Assembly: GCF_900108345.1 (NCBI RefSeq)
Contig: NZ_FNVV01000014.1
Coordinates: 1,721,664-1,785,663 of the forward strand
Direction: 5' to 3'
DNA from: Bacteroides ndongoniae
GTDB lineage: Bacteria; Bacteroidota; Bacteroidia; Bacteroidales; Bacteroidaceae
Length of the DNA: 64,000 bases
In this document: positions 18,133-27,900 of the stretch, piece by piece
How positions within the stretch are numbered: the stretch's first letter is position 1
Layout of the letters: every line of letters begins with the position of its first letter
Made by a program: the position numbers and the translations under genes
Notes under the pieces: generated by a model
What the model was told of the DNA's origin: nothing
The model's database searches: none
What the model saw: the letters and a program-made list of their open reading frames with translations, nothing else

Positions 18133-19116
18133 TTATTTTTGTGCTTCGGAGGGTGTCCACGTCCGACACTGGCTGAAGATGTGGTTCCAGTCAGCATATT
18201 TGACAGCCTCTTCCTTAGTCAGTATCTTTACCCAGCCTACACGCCGCGAGGTATCGGCTCCCGGGCCACGGTTGCCGTATTCGCCATAACGGGCTGTCCG
18301 CTCGTTGTCGGCGTTTCGCCAGTTGTCCCATCCGGCGGGACAGATGTGGGCACCCATCTCACACCCCACAAACACGGTAGCGGCATACGGTCGCCACGGA
18401 CGCCCCAGATAGACCTTGTCCACATCCGGAGCCGCTGTCAGCCGACAGTTCAGAAACACGTAGCCCACTTCCACACCGGGTGGTGTAGAGGCTGCCGTGA
18501 TGTACGAATTACGTTTGCTATGGATAACACAGTCCTCGAACAGGGCGGTCGCAGGACCGAAGATAAAATCGGTTGTTCCCTCGATGTAGCAATTCTTGAA
18601 ATAAAGGCGGGTACCGGCAGCACCGGTATAGACAGTATCCTGATTGCCCAGGAAGCGGCAGCCGACGAACACCAGCCGGTCGCCCTCGGTGTGCAAGGCC
18701 ACGGCCTGCCCCAAGGGAGGGGCATTGTTCTCTATCGTCAGGTTGCGGAAAGTGATACCGTTGCCTTCCACCTTCAGCGTATAAGTGCGGAACGTACCCA
18801 TACGGCGGATATTGGCGTGGTCGTCGAACGATATCACTGTCTTTTCGGCATCCTCGCCCACAAAATCGACATTCTGCAGCCACGAAGGCACTACCAGCTT
18901 TTCCCGATACACACCGTTGCGGACGAGCACCGTCACCCGATAGTCCATAAAAGCACGTATGCCCTCCATGGCCTCGGTCAGCGTGCGGTAATCGCCGTTG
19001 CCGCTGCCGTCCACCACGAGCGTGTCTTTCCACTTGCCGTCGGCCGACCATGCGCTTCCTGCACAGATCAGACACAGCAGCAACAGCCAAAAACGTATCA
19101 GCACCTCACGTTTCAT
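18133..19116 (-). CDS. Pectin methylesterase (CE8)
   Basis: Secreted enzyme of 327 residues that removes methyl esters from homogalacturonan so that lyases can cut it. It has a signal peptide (about 1-25, SAWSA) and a single beta-helix CE8 domain: VVDGSGNGDYRTLTEAM, GNQDTVYTG (Asp near 157), GTTDFIFG (Asp near 182) and GRPWRPY (Arg near 237). All catalytic residues are present. It starts 12 bases after the GH105 stop, so it is in the same operon. It is distinct in sequence from the CE8 half of the fused enzyme downstream, so the two may prefer different methylation patterns. Confidence 0.93.
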   Translation of the reverse strand: MKREVLIRFWLLLLCLICAGSAWSADGKWKDTLVVDGSGNGDYRTLTEAMEGIRAFMDYRVTVLVRNGVYREKLVVPSWLQNVDFVGEDAEKTVISFDDHANIRRMGTFRTYTLKVEGNGITFRNLTIENNAPPLGQAVALHTEGDRLVFVGCRFLGNQDTVYTGAAGTRLYFKNCYIEGTTDFIFGPATALFEDCVIHSKRNSYITAASTPPGVEVGYVFLNCRLTAAPDVDKVYLGRPWRPYAATVFVGCEMGAHICPAGWDNWRNADNERTARYGEYGNRGPGADTSRRVGWVKILTKEEAVKYADWNHIFSQCRTWTPSEAQK

Positions 19117-19128
19117 CCTGCGACGGCT

Positions 19129-20358
19129 TTATTTGACGATGGCTTTTACTTCCTGCAGGCGTTCCCATTCGAGGCTTGCCAGGATGAACGGCCCCACGGC
19201 CTTGGCATCGTTGTCGCGGATGGTCTCGTTGATGTAATAGTCGTAATCGCCCGAACGATAGTTCTTTCCACCCAGTCCGGCCACGGCACAGGCCTGCGTG
19301 ATGCTGACCAGTCCGTCCTTATCGACACGGATAAATTCTTTCAGAATGCCCTTGTATCCTTTAACGGCTACTTCCAGATAAGAGGGATCGATATACCCCT
19401 TGCGTACCCCCTTAAACAACGCATAGACGAACATAGCCGAGCAGGAAGACTCCAGATAGTTCCCTTTAGCGCCGCTCTTGTCGAGCACTTGATACCACAC
19501 ACCCGTCTTACTGTCTTGCAGACGCTTCACCTGGGCTGCTATATTATTGAAGATGACCAGCATGGAATCGCGCCCCGCCTCGTGCTTCGGAATAAAGTCG
19601 AGCGCATCGACAAACGCCATGGCATACCAGCCCAGCGCACGCCCCCAGCAATGTTGCGACTGACCGGTCACGGGATCGGCCCAACGTTCCTTACGGCTTA
19701 CGTCGCACGCATGGCGGTAAAGTCCGTTGGCAGGATCGTACGTATGGCGTGCGGCCATCAGAAACTGGTTGACTACATCGGGATAAACCTCTACCTGATT
19801 GTTGCGGAATGCATATTCGGCGTAGAAAGGAGCCCCCATGTAAACGCCGTCCAGCCATACCTGATTGGGATAAATCTTCTTGTGCCAGAAGCCGCCGTCG
19901 GCATTGCGCGGATGTTCGTCGAACTGGCTGCGCAGCAGGTCGAGGGCTTTCCGGTATTTCTCGTCCTTGGTCTGTTCGTAGATGCGGAACAGGAATTTGC
20001 CGGAGTTCACACGGTCCAGGCTGAACTCCTGACGTTTATACATTTTTATTGTGCCGTCGGCATTCACCATCGTGTCGGCATAGGCCAGGGCGTAATCGTA
20101 GAACTTGCGGTCGCCGTAACGGTCGTAAACGTCGAGCATCGACTGAAGTTCCAGTCCGTGACAATAGTCCCACTTCAGTTTAGGCTGGAAGTCCAGTTGC
20201 CACGACTCCGGACAACGTATCATTTCCGACTCGGCCATCCGTACCGACCAGGGCTGTTTGTCGCTCACTTTCTGAGCCGACATTCCCCAAGGGAAAACCA
20301 TCCACAGGGAACATACTAAAATCTTACAAATAATTGAGTTTTTCATGGGATTCTTCAT
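19129..20358 (-). CDS. GH105 (GH88-like) unsaturated rhamnogalacturonyl/galacturonyl hydrolase
   Basis: Glycoside hydrolase that removes the 4,5-unsaturated uronic acid left at chain ends by pectin lyases, producing a keto-uronate that KduI then isomerises. It has 409 residues with a signal peptide ending near GMSAQ. The (alpha/alpha)6 barrel is indicated by the family pattern KWDYCHGLELQSMLDVYDRY, VWLDGVYMGAPFYAEYA and QHCWGRALGWYAMAFVD, where the conserved Asp and His/Trp residues bind the unsaturated sugar. Two starts are possible (20358 and 20346); both keep the signal peptide. It is the first gene of the minus-strand esterase operon and is divergent from the permease gene at 20637. A signal peptide points to a periplasmic location. 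Confidence 0.92.
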   Translation of the reverse strand: MKNPMKNSIICKILVCSLWMVFPWGMSAQKVSDKQPWSVRMAESEMIRCPESWQLDFQPKLKWDYCHGLELQSMLDVYDRYGDRKFYDYALAYADTMVNADGTIKMYKRQEFSLDRVNSGKFLFRIYEQTKDEKYRKALDLLRSQFDEHPRNADGGFWHKKIYPNQVWLDGVYMGAPFYAEYAFRNNQVEVYPDVVNQFLMAARHTYDPANGLYRHACDVSRKERWADPVTGQSQHCWGRALGWYAMAFVDALDFIPKHEAGRDSMLVIFNNIAAQVKRLQDSKTGVWYQVLDKSGAKGNYLESSCSAMFVYALFKGVRKGYIDPSYLEVAVKGYKGILKEFIRVDKDGLVSITQACAVAGLGGKNYRSGDYDYYINETIRDNDAKAVGPFILASLEWERLQEVKAIVK

Positions 20359-20542
20359 TTATAGATATCAGACCTATCATTTTCCAAAACAAAAATAGCA
20401 CATTCCATCAAGAACGGCGTGTATTTTTGGGTATAGTATGTGCAATATTTGGTATTCGTGTGCGAGAACGGAGTTTTTTGTGCACGATAACGACAAATTT
20501 AGTCCAAAATCGTCCATTTTACTAATAATTATGGCTTTGGAG

Positions 20543-20573
20543 TTTGATTAATTGAGAAAAGGTCTTAATTTTG
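20543..20573 (+). promoter_or_regulatory. Promoter of the EIIC-kduI operon
   Basis: TTTG at 20543-20546, a 19-base spacer and TAATTTTG at 20566-20573 form an almost ideal Bacteroides promoter, about 64 bases before the ATG. The 278-base divergent gap must also hold the GH105 promoter; CAAATTTA at 20494-20501 and CAAAAATA at 20390-20397 are candidate minus-strand -7 boxes without clear -33 partners. Confidence 0.7.
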
Positions 20574-20636
20574 GCACAGTTTTCAAGTTGTACCAATCGA
20601 AAAACATAACCTTATTAATAATTAAATCAGAAAAGA

Positions 20637-22058
20637 ATGGAACAAGTTTTCGGCTATATCATCGGCTTAGGAGCAGCAGTGATGATGCCTATTATTTTTA
20701 CAATCTTAGGAGTTTGCATTGGCATTAAGTTCAGCAAGGCACTGAAAAGCGGTTTACTGGTAGGTGTCGGTTTTGTAGGTTTATCCGTTGTCACAGCGTT
20801 GCTGACCAGCAGCCTTGGCCCGGCCTTGAGCCAGGTAGTCGAAATCTATGGTCTCCAACTGAAAATATTCGATATGGGATGGCCGGCAGCAGCAGCCGTA
20901 GCCTATAACACAACGGTAGGTGCTTTCATCATCCCTGTCTGTCTGGGAGTAAACATCCTGATGCTTCTGACCAAAACTACCCGTACGGTCAACATCGACT
21001 TGTGGAACTACTGGCACTTTGCTTTCATCGGCGCAGTAGTCTACTTCGCCAGCGACAGCATCCTGTGGGGTTTCTTCGCAGCCATCATCTGCTACATCAT
21101 TACCCTGATTTCGGCCGACTATACCGCCAAGAAGTTCCAGAACTTCTATCCCGGCATGGAAGGAATCTCCATCCCGCAACCGTTCTGCGCCGGATTCATT
21201 CCCTTTGCCGTAGCCATCAATAAGGTACTGGACAAAATCCCCGGATTCGACAAGCTGTACATCGACGCCGAAGGTATGAAGAAAAAATTCGGTCTGCTGG
21301 GCGAACCTCTCTTCCTGGGTATCGTAATCGGATGCGGTATCGCTGCCCTCTCCTGCCACAACGGTCAGGAACTGGTAGACAAGATACCTTATATATTAGG
21401 ACTCGGTATCAAGATGGGAGCCGTTATGGAGCTGATTCCGCGTATCACCGGACTTTTCATCGAAGGTCTGAAACCCATTTCCGACGCCACACGCGAACTG
21501 ATTGCCCGCAAGTTCAAGGGAGCCGTAGGCCTGAACATCGGTATGAGCCCTGCATTGGTTATCGGCCATCCTACCACACTGGTCGTTTCCTTGCTGCTGA
21601 TTCCCGTAACCATCCTGCTGGCTGTTATCTTGCCGGGCAACGAATTCCTGCCACTGGCATCTCTGGCCGGTATGTTCTACGTATTCCCGCTGGTATTGCC
21701 CATCACCAAGGGTAACGTGCTGAAATCGTTCCTCATCGGTCTCGTAGCCCTGACAGTAGGTTTGTACTTCGTAACCGATATGGCTCCGCACTTCACTCAG
21801 GCAGCCAACGACGCTTATGCCACAACAGTAGCCAAAGGCAGTCCCGACGGTGCCCTGAAAATCCCCGACGGATTCGAAGGTGGTGCACTCGACTTCGCAT
21901 CAAGCATCTTCTCGTGGATTATCTTCCACCTGACTTATACCTTTAAATATATAGGTGCCGGTATTCTGGTATTGTGCACACTGGCTCTGATGATCTGGAA
22001 CCGCCGTGCCATCATCAAGCTGCAGAAAAAAGCTGCCAGCGAACCGGTTGAGAAATAA
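20637..22058 (+). CDS. PTS galactitol-type EIIC permease, orphan
   Basis: Membrane protein of 473 residues with about ten to twelve hydrophobic segments. It resembles the EIIC (GatC) permease of the galactitol phosphotransferase family: [40 protein letters not shown] and [18 protein letters not shown]. No EIIA, EIIB, HPr or EI gene is seen in the window. Bacteroides are generally considered to lack a working sugar PTS, so this permease probably works without phosphorylation. It starts with its own promoter and is followed after 35 bases by kduI, so it most likely imports a sugar acid from pectin breakdown. Family assignment is firm; the substrate is inferred. Confidence 0.85.
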   Translation: MEQVFGYIIGLGAAVMMPIIFTILGVCIGIKFSKALKSGLLVGVGFVGLSVVTALLTSSLGPALSQVVEIYGLQLKIFDMGWPAAAAVAYNTTVGAFIIPVCLGVNILMLLTKTTRTVNIDLWNYWHFAFIGAVVYFASDSILWGFFAAIICYIITLISADYTAKKFQNFYPGMEGISIPQPFCAGFIPFAVAINKVLDKIPGFDKLYIDAEGMKKKFGLLGEPLFLGIVIGCGIAALSCHNGQELVDKIPYILGLGIKMGAVMELIPRITGLFIEGLKPISDATRELIARKFKGAVGLNIGMSPALVIGHPTTLVVSLLLIPVTILLAVILPGNEFLPLASLAGMFYVFPLVLPITKGNVLKSFLIGLVALTVGLYFVTDMAPHFTQAANDAYATTVAKGSPDGALKIPDGFEGGALDFASSIFSWIIFHLTYTFKYIGAGILVLCTLALMIWNRRAIIKLQKKAASEPVEK

Positions 22059-22084
22059 AAAAGAAAACAATAAAACATCAAAAA

Positions 22085-22090
22085 AGGAGT
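22085..22090 (+). promoter_or_regulatory. Ribosome-binding site that fixes the kduI start
   Basis: AAGGAG lies four bases before ATG 22094. This rather strong site (Bacteroides sites are usually weak) supports translation from the ATG that adds the signal peptide to KduI. Confidence 0.65.
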
Positions 22091-22093
22091 AAT

Positions 22094-23050
22094 ATGAAAA
22101 GATTAGCATTCGCATTTATGTTGGGAGCCGCTGCCATAGCAGCCAATGCCCAAGTGAATTACAAAGTGCAGACAGCCTGCCATCCGGATGACGTGAAGCA
22201 CTACGACACCGAACGTCTGCGCAGTGCCTTCATCATGGAAAAAGTTATGGCTCCGGACGAAATCAACGTAACCTATACACTGTACGACCGCCTCATCTAT
22301 GGTGGTGCCATGCCTGTCAACAAGGTTCTGAAACTGGAAGTATTCCCCGAACTGGGTCCGGAAATCACTTATTTCCTGGAACGCCGCGAGCTGGGTGTCA
22401 TCAACATCGGTGGCGATGGCGTAGTGACAGTAGACGGTAAGGAATATCCGATGAAATACAAAGAAGCCCTCTACGTAGGTTGCGGTAACAAGGAAGTAAC
22501 TTTCAAGAGCAACGATGCCAGCAAGCCTGCCAAGTTCTACATCAACTCGGCACCGGCCTACAAGCCTTACGTTACACAGCTGATCACAACCGATGTGAAA
22601 GCTCAGAAAGCCGATCCCAAGAAATACGCCCTCGCCATCTCAGACCACTATGGCAAGATGGAAGATAGCAACGACCGCGTTGTAAACCAGCTGATCGTGA
22701 AAGATGTACTGGAAAGAGTAAAGAATGGCGGTACCAACCAGTTGCAGATGGGTCTTACCGAACTGGCTCCGGGTTCTGTATGGAATACGATGCCGGCTCA
22801 CACCCACACTCGCCGTATGGAAGCCTACTTCTACTTCAACGTTCCCGAAGGCAACGCCATCTGTCACCTGATGGGCCAACCGCAGGAAGAACGCCTCATC
22901 TGGTTGCACAACGAACAGGCTGTCACTTCTCCCGAATGGAGCATCCACGCTGCTGCCGGAACACGTAACTATACCTTCATCTGGGGTATGGGCGGTGAAA
23001 ACCTGAAGTACAGCGACAAAGACGAAATCAAGTATACGGATATGAGATAA
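22094..23050 (+). CDS. kduI: 5-keto-4-deoxyuronate isomerase (KduI) with signal peptide
   Basis: Isomerase that turns 5-keto-4-deoxyuronate, formed from unsaturated uronates, into 3-deoxy-glycero-2,5-hexodiulosonate. It has 318 residues, longer than the usual 278-280. The KduI fold is clear: the metal site [14 protein letters not shown] (two His and Glu) and the last His in WSIHAAAGT, plus [12 protein letters not shown]. The extra length is a clear N-terminal signal peptide ([20 protein letters not shown]) and about 20 residues inserted near 165-205. A good ribosome-binding site precedes this start. KduI is normally cytoplasmic, so this one should act in the periplasm. It is co-transcribed with the EIIC permease and closed by a strong terminator. 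Confidence 0.9.
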   Translation: MKRLAFAFMLGAAAIAANAQVNYKVQTACHPDDVKHYDTERLRSAFIMEKVMAPDEINVTYTLYDRLIYGGAMPVNKVLKLEVFPELGPEITYFLERRELGVINIGGDGVVTVDGKEYPMKYKEALYVGCGNKEVTFKSNDASKPAKFYINSAPAYKPYVTQLITTDVKAQKADPKKYALAISDHYGKMEDSNDRVVNQLIVKDVLERVKNGGTNQLQMGLTELAPGSVWNTMPAHTHTRRMEAYFYFNVPEGNAICHLMGQPQEERLIWLHNEQAVTSPEWSIHAAAGTRNYTFIWGMGGENLKYSDKDEIKYTDMR

Positions 23051-23071
23051 AATACTCCGAAAACACCTGAA

Positions 23072-23105
23072 CGGGCATAAATGTTAATCATTTATGCCCG
23101 TTTTT
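23072..23105 (+). terminator. Rho-independent terminator after kduI
   Basis: A perfect 12-base stem (23072-23083 with 23089-23100), a five-base loop and five T residues. It separates the EIIC-kduI operon from the MFS gene. Confidence 0.92.
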
Positions 23106-23161
23106 GTCATTTTATTTAGGATTTCCACCAATTTTTACACCCAAGAAAAACCACAAATCCG

Positions 23162-23169
23162 TATATTTG
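23162..23169 (+). promoter_or_regulatory. -7 box of the MFS transporter gene
   Basis: TATATTTG matches TAnnTTTG and lies 27 bases before the start at 23197. The -33 box is not clear. Confidence 0.5.
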
Positions 23170-23196
23170 CAGGGAACAAATATTAAATCTACTATC

Positions 23197-24744
23197 ATGA
23201 ACAATTATCAGAATGCTGTCAGCAAGATGACCAACTATCGCTGGACCATCTGTGCCATGCTTTTTTTCGCGACAACCGTAAACTACCTTGACCGTCAGGT
23301 TCTCTCACTGACATGGAAAGATTTCATCGCTCCCGAATTCCACTGGACCGATGCACATTACGGAGACATTACCGCTATTTTTTCACTTGTATACGCCGTA
23401 GCCAATCTTTTTGCCGGACGCTTCATCGACTGGATGGGCACCAAGAAAGGATATCTTTGGGCTATCTTCGTCTGGTCCATGGGTGCCTGCCTCCATGCCG
23501 TCTGCGGTTGGGCTACCGAACATGTAGTAGGCATTCACGATGCTGCTGAAATGATTGCGGCTACCGGAGCTGTTGCCACTACCATCGCCATTACCAGTGT
23601 CTACTTCTTTATTGCCGCACGTATTGTGCTCAGTATCGGTGAAGCCGGTAACTTCCCCGCCGCTATTAAAGTAACCGCTGAGTACTTCCCTAAAAAAGAC
23701 CGTGCATTCGCTACATCCATCTTCAACGCCGGTTCCACTGTAGGTGCTCTTGTTGCTCCAGTCACCATTCCCTCACTGGCCAGATATTTTCAAAGCCTTG
23801 GCATCGGAAACGGATGGGAAATGGCTTTCATCGTCATCGGTGTATTAGGTTTCGTATGGATGGGCGTATGGGTATTTGCATACAAGAAACCAGAAAACAA
23901 TCCTCATGTCAATGCAGCCGAACTGGCCTATATCAACCTGGACAAACAGGCTGAACAGAACGAAAAGCCACAAGACACTGCCAATCAGAAAGAAGAACGC
24001 AAAATGAGCCTTTGGGAATGTCTGAAATATCCTCAGGCATGGGCTGTAGCTGTAGGTAAGTTTATGACCGATGGCGTATGGTGGTTCTTCCTCTTCTGGA
24101 CTCCTGCCTATATTTCCGATGTCTACGGTTTCTCTTCGGACAGCGGAACGGCTCAGCTGCTGATTTTCGTACTCTATGCCATCACCATGCTGTCCATTTA
24201 CGGTGGCAAACTGCCTACCATCATCATCAACAAGACAGGCATGAATCCTTATGCTGCCCGTATGCGCGCCATGTTCATCTTCGCCCTGTTCCCCTTGCTG
24301 GCTCTGTTTGCCCAGCCGCTTGGTGAGTATTCCTACTGGTTCCCCATCATCATCATCGGTATAGCCGGTGCTGCCCACCAGTCCTGGTCGGCCAATATCT
24401 ACTCCGTAGGAAGTGACATGTTCCCCAAGAGTGCCGTAGCCACCATTATCGGTTTAGGCGGTATGGCAGGCGGTATTGGCGCTTACCTCATAAACAAATG
24501 CTCGGGAATGCTGTTCACCTATGCTGCCGGTACGACCATGGTCGACGGCCAGGAAGTAGAAATGAGCAAGGCTCTCCTTGCTCAGGGTGCCGAATACGTA
24601 CAGCCCGCCATGCACTTTATGGGCTTCGAAGGCAAACCGGCCGGTTACTTCATCATCTTCTGCGTCTGCGCCGTGTCCTATCTGATTGGCTGGTGCATCA
24701 TGAAGATATTGGTACCGAAATACAAACCCATTGTTTTAGACTAA
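23197..24744 (+). CDS. MFS hexuronate transporter, ExuT-like
   Basis: Inner membrane symporter of 515 residues with 12 predicted helices, of the anion:cation symporter branch of the MFS. N-terminal features are RWTICAMLFFATTVNYLDRQVLSL, typical of ExuT/GudP-like carriers, and the central loop carries a KKPENNP and a charged stretch (about 260-295). It probably imports galacturonate, glucuronate or the keto-deoxy acid made by KduI. The start at 23197 is chosen because the preceding 31 codons are not membrane-like and lie over the promoter. Own promoter, after the kduI terminator, but in the same functional block. Confidence 0.9.
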   Translation: MNNYQNAVSKMTNYRWTICAMLFFATTVNYLDRQVLSLTWKDFIAPEFHWTDAHYGDITAIFSLVYAVANLFAGRFIDWMGTKKGYLWAIFVWSMGACLHAVCGWATEHVVGIHDAAEMIAATGAVATTIAITSVYFFIAARIVLSIGEAGNFPAAIKVTAEYFPKKDRAFATSIFNAGSTVGALVAPVTIPSLARYFQSLGIGNGWEMAFIVIGVLGFVWMGVWVFAYKKPENNPHVNAAELAYINLDKQAEQNEKPQDTANQKEERKMSLWECLKYPQAWAVAVGKFMTDGVWWFFLFWTPAYISDVYGFSSDSGTAQLLIFVLYAITMLSIYGGKLPTIIINKTGMNPYAARMRAMFIFALFPLLALFAQPLGEYSYWFPIIIIGIAGAAHQSWSANIYSVGSDMFPKSAVATIIGLGGMAGGIGAYLINKCSGMLFTYAAGTTMVDGQEVEMSKALLAQGAEYVQPAMHFMGFEGKPAGYFIIFCVCAVSYLIGWCIMKILVPKYKPIVLD

Positions 24745-24759
24745 AGGAAGCTGACTTAT

Positions 24760-24823
24760 TTTTCCCCAGTTAGGAAAAAAGAATTCCCCAATTGGAAAAA
24801 TATTTTTTCCTAACTGGGGAAAA
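24760..24823. repeat. Long inverted repeat, 21-base arms
   Basis: Arms at 24760-24780 and 24803-24823 are perfectly complementary (ttttccccagttaggaaaaa and its complement), with a 22-base loop. The loop holds a third, related motif, ttccccaattggaaaa. It follows the MFS stop by 15 bases. It could fold in RNA from either strand; without a T run right after the stem it is not a classic terminator on the plus strand. Confidence 0.8.
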
Positions 24824-24842
24824 TTGTACCCATATTCCATGG

Positions 24843-24911
24843 AAAAAAAAGGGAAGTCTCACGACTTCCACAATTCTTCTAACCTTAAATCTAAATCTCT
24901 ATGAAAAAAAC
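24843..24911 (-). ncRNA. Candidate small RNA with its own promoter and terminator
   Basis: On the minus strand TATCTTTG at 24925-24918 is a perfect Bacteroides -7 box. About 40-45 bases further on, a perfect hairpin (GGAAGTC, loop GTGA, GACTTCC; 24869-24852) is followed by a run of eight T (24850-24843), a textbook terminator. This leaves a transcript of about 65-70 bases without an ORF of use. It lies 63 bases behind the helicase stop on the same strand, so it might instead be a processed 3' end. No -33 TTTG was seen at the normal distance. Confidence 0.55.
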
Positions 24912-24987
24912 GTGGGGCAAAGATAATGCTTTTTCTGATAATTTGATATTAATAAACACTATAAAGTTACTTTATTGTGCAAAAAAG

Positions 24988-27900
24988 TTATAAGAAGCCC
25001 TGAATTTCGTCCAATAAATCGGCATAAACCGGATTTTGTCCGAGCAATTGCGGTACTCCCGTCATAAACATCTGCCTTCGGGCACGGGTCAATGCCACAT
25101 TCAGCTTACGGTCTATCAGCACTCCGTTTTCTTCGGTCATGTTCGCCAGGAACTTCAGTTGAGAGACACGGTTCACGCAGAACGAATAGATGATGACATC
25201 ACGCTCGCTACCCTGAAAACGCTCCACCGTATCTACCAGCACATCATTCAGCTGGGGAATACCCGTAGCAGCCAGTTCTTTCCGTATCAGAGCTATCTGG
25301 CTACGGTAAGGAGTAATAATGCCCAAAGTAGACAACGGGCAGAACCCGAAAGTCCGGTCATACTGATGATAGACCGCAACTGCCAGACGTGCAACGATGC
25401 GTGCTTCAGCATGATTCACCTTCGACGATTGCAAAGCCGGTTCGGGCTCGGACGGCAGAAAGGCAACACGGCGTACCAGTATATCGGCAAACTCAGAATC
25501 CTCCAGCCCTTCCGCCAGATTCAACTCGCCAAACTGATGGGTAAGCCCGATGGGCACCAGCTTGCCACCATAAAAAGCACGGTTGGGAAAAGCCGCCACA
25601 TCGACATTCATCCGTCCCTGCCGGCAAAGCATGTCATAAAAGTGTCCCGACACAGCCGCCTGTTCTCCCTCCTGTCCCGCCAGCATCCGGTACAGACGTT
25701 CGAACAACGAATCTTTCAGGTTGCGCAACCCAATGTCACGCAGAGCCTCATCGCATACCTCCGACTGCTCGGACGACTGCAATATCACTGCCGGCAGCTG
25801 CTTGTGATCGCCTATCATGATGAATTTGCCGATAGCGTTTCCCCCCGACACGCTTCGCATGCACAGCAAGCCCAACAGTTGCGGTTCCAGTATCTGTGTG
25901 GCCTCATCAATCAGTGCCACATCAAACGTTTTCAGGCGGAAAAGTTCGGTACGGGAAGAAAGCGTAGCCACCGTTCCCACAAAAATACGGCAGCGGGCAA
26001 TACGCTCCTGCACTGCCCGACGGTTGGCACAACTGTCCAACACGTTCTCCATCAGGTAGGGCCGGTAAGGCACTTCGCACGACAACTCGCTGCCCACCCG
26101 GATAAAATCGACCGCCGGAGCGATGGAAACCAGCATCTTGCAGATTTCGTCCACCGCCCGGTTGGTATAGGAGAGCAACAGAATCTGCTTCCCCTCTCCA
26201 TGAAATGTCTCGACCATCCGACGCAAGGCACGCGAAGTCTTTCCCGTTCCCGGAGGCCCGACAAGCAAGAAATAGTCGCGTGCAGCCTTCGCCTTCAAGG
26301 CTACACGGGCAAAGTCGTCACCGGCAGCAGCGATAGCCCCATCCAGTGCACTGTCAAATCCGGGCATCCTCTGACCCAACAGCAGATCGCGCCTGTCCTG
26401 CGTGGCCGACAGGAATGCCGCCAGTCCCGCATACATACTGCGGAACGACGTATCCATATAATCGTGCTCGATGGCATAGCGGCTGCCGGCAGGCAGCACA
26501 CCGGCATTCTGCTGGGTAGAACGCAGACGCACGGTAATCGTATGATCGGTCATACATTCAATGTTCCCCTTGAACACCATCTTGTTTGTCACATTGTCCG
26601 TATCGGCATTCCGCTCGTACAGAACAATGACATCGCCCTGCCGGAAGTTGGGCAGCGCCTCTCCCCGCTCGGTCTCGGCCGAAGAGGGTGTCCGCAACTG
26701 AAAGCGCAAGAATGGCTTGTGTTCGTCGGAAGCATGGTTTTCGACAATGGTCAGGTCGTAAAGTATTTCTCCCGCCTCGCACTTCTCGGTCAGGGTCGAA
26801 AGCCACAACGACGAAGCTCCCGAGTGCCCCTGATAGACTACATCGCCCGACTTGGAAGTATACAGTTCTTTGGTGATGAAGTTGTAAAGTGTATAGAAAT
26901 AGCTTTGCTCCAGCGGCGACAGGGCACGCAACTTACCCGCCACGGCCTCAATCTGCGGATACAGGAAACGTTTCCACAATGTATTGTCCAGTTGCCGTTC
27001 GTTCAGTGTGTCAGGGCAGATGTCCTGCAGACGTTCGGCTGTGTAATGAGGACTGTTGCGCAGCTGAATGCCGTATTCGGTAGCAACAATACGGTTGCGC
27101 ACATCCATCACCCTGCGCACCATGGCCCACGAAGAGCGGGCCGGATAAAGCATCGGATAACGGGTATAGAGCAGATATGCCCTGACCCGACGGTGGTCCA
27201 TCCCCATCGAATACTCCAGTACCGCCTGATAAAGCAACATCTGCACCAGGTTGTTTTCTTTCGGTTCTACCTTACCGCGAATGCTGTACTCGTCCGCCTT
27301 ACCCGACTTCATTTCGATAAAGGCCGACATGTCGCGCTGCATGTAGTCCAGACGTCCCTGCAAGCCCAGTGCCTCGCAGATGTACGAAGGTTCAAGCACG
27401 GCATCCGTCTTGTCCAGCGCATATCCCGAGGCCTGAAAAGTCTCGGTCACCGTTTTCCGGATGTTCTCGAAATGCAGCTGGCAGTCGGCAAAAAAAGCCT
27501 TTTCCTTCTCGCGGTCGCGAAGGTCGGCACAGGCTGCCAGCTCCACGGCGTACGACCGGAAAGCCTTCTTCATGCACGCCAGATAGTCGGGCGTGCCGTC
27601 AGCGTGAATCCATTCGTCGAGGAACAGATTGGCGATGTTTCCCAGCAACAGCGGACGGGTATTGTCGGGCACCTGCAAGCGTGCCAGCATGTAGTTGGCC
27701 GGATGATGGCCGTAGTCGCGGAAACACTCGGCCAGCGAGCTGATGTCAATCAGATAGTCGGGTTCAAGGATGATGAAGGAAGGGGTCAGTACGCCGTCCT
27801 CGTCTATCCGTACGTCCAGCAGGTTCACCTGTGCGTTCCGCCACAGCAGCTGGCAGGTCTCGGCAAACTCTTCGTTGATTTGGGGCACATTGTAGCGCAC

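Noticed and set aside
17387-18289. 300-codon plus-strand frame over array 2
   Set aside because: Mostly opposite to the CE12-CE8 gene; the array part is not protein-like.
20637-22058. A complete PTS
   Set aside because: No EIIA, EIIB, HPr or EI frame could be found in the window.
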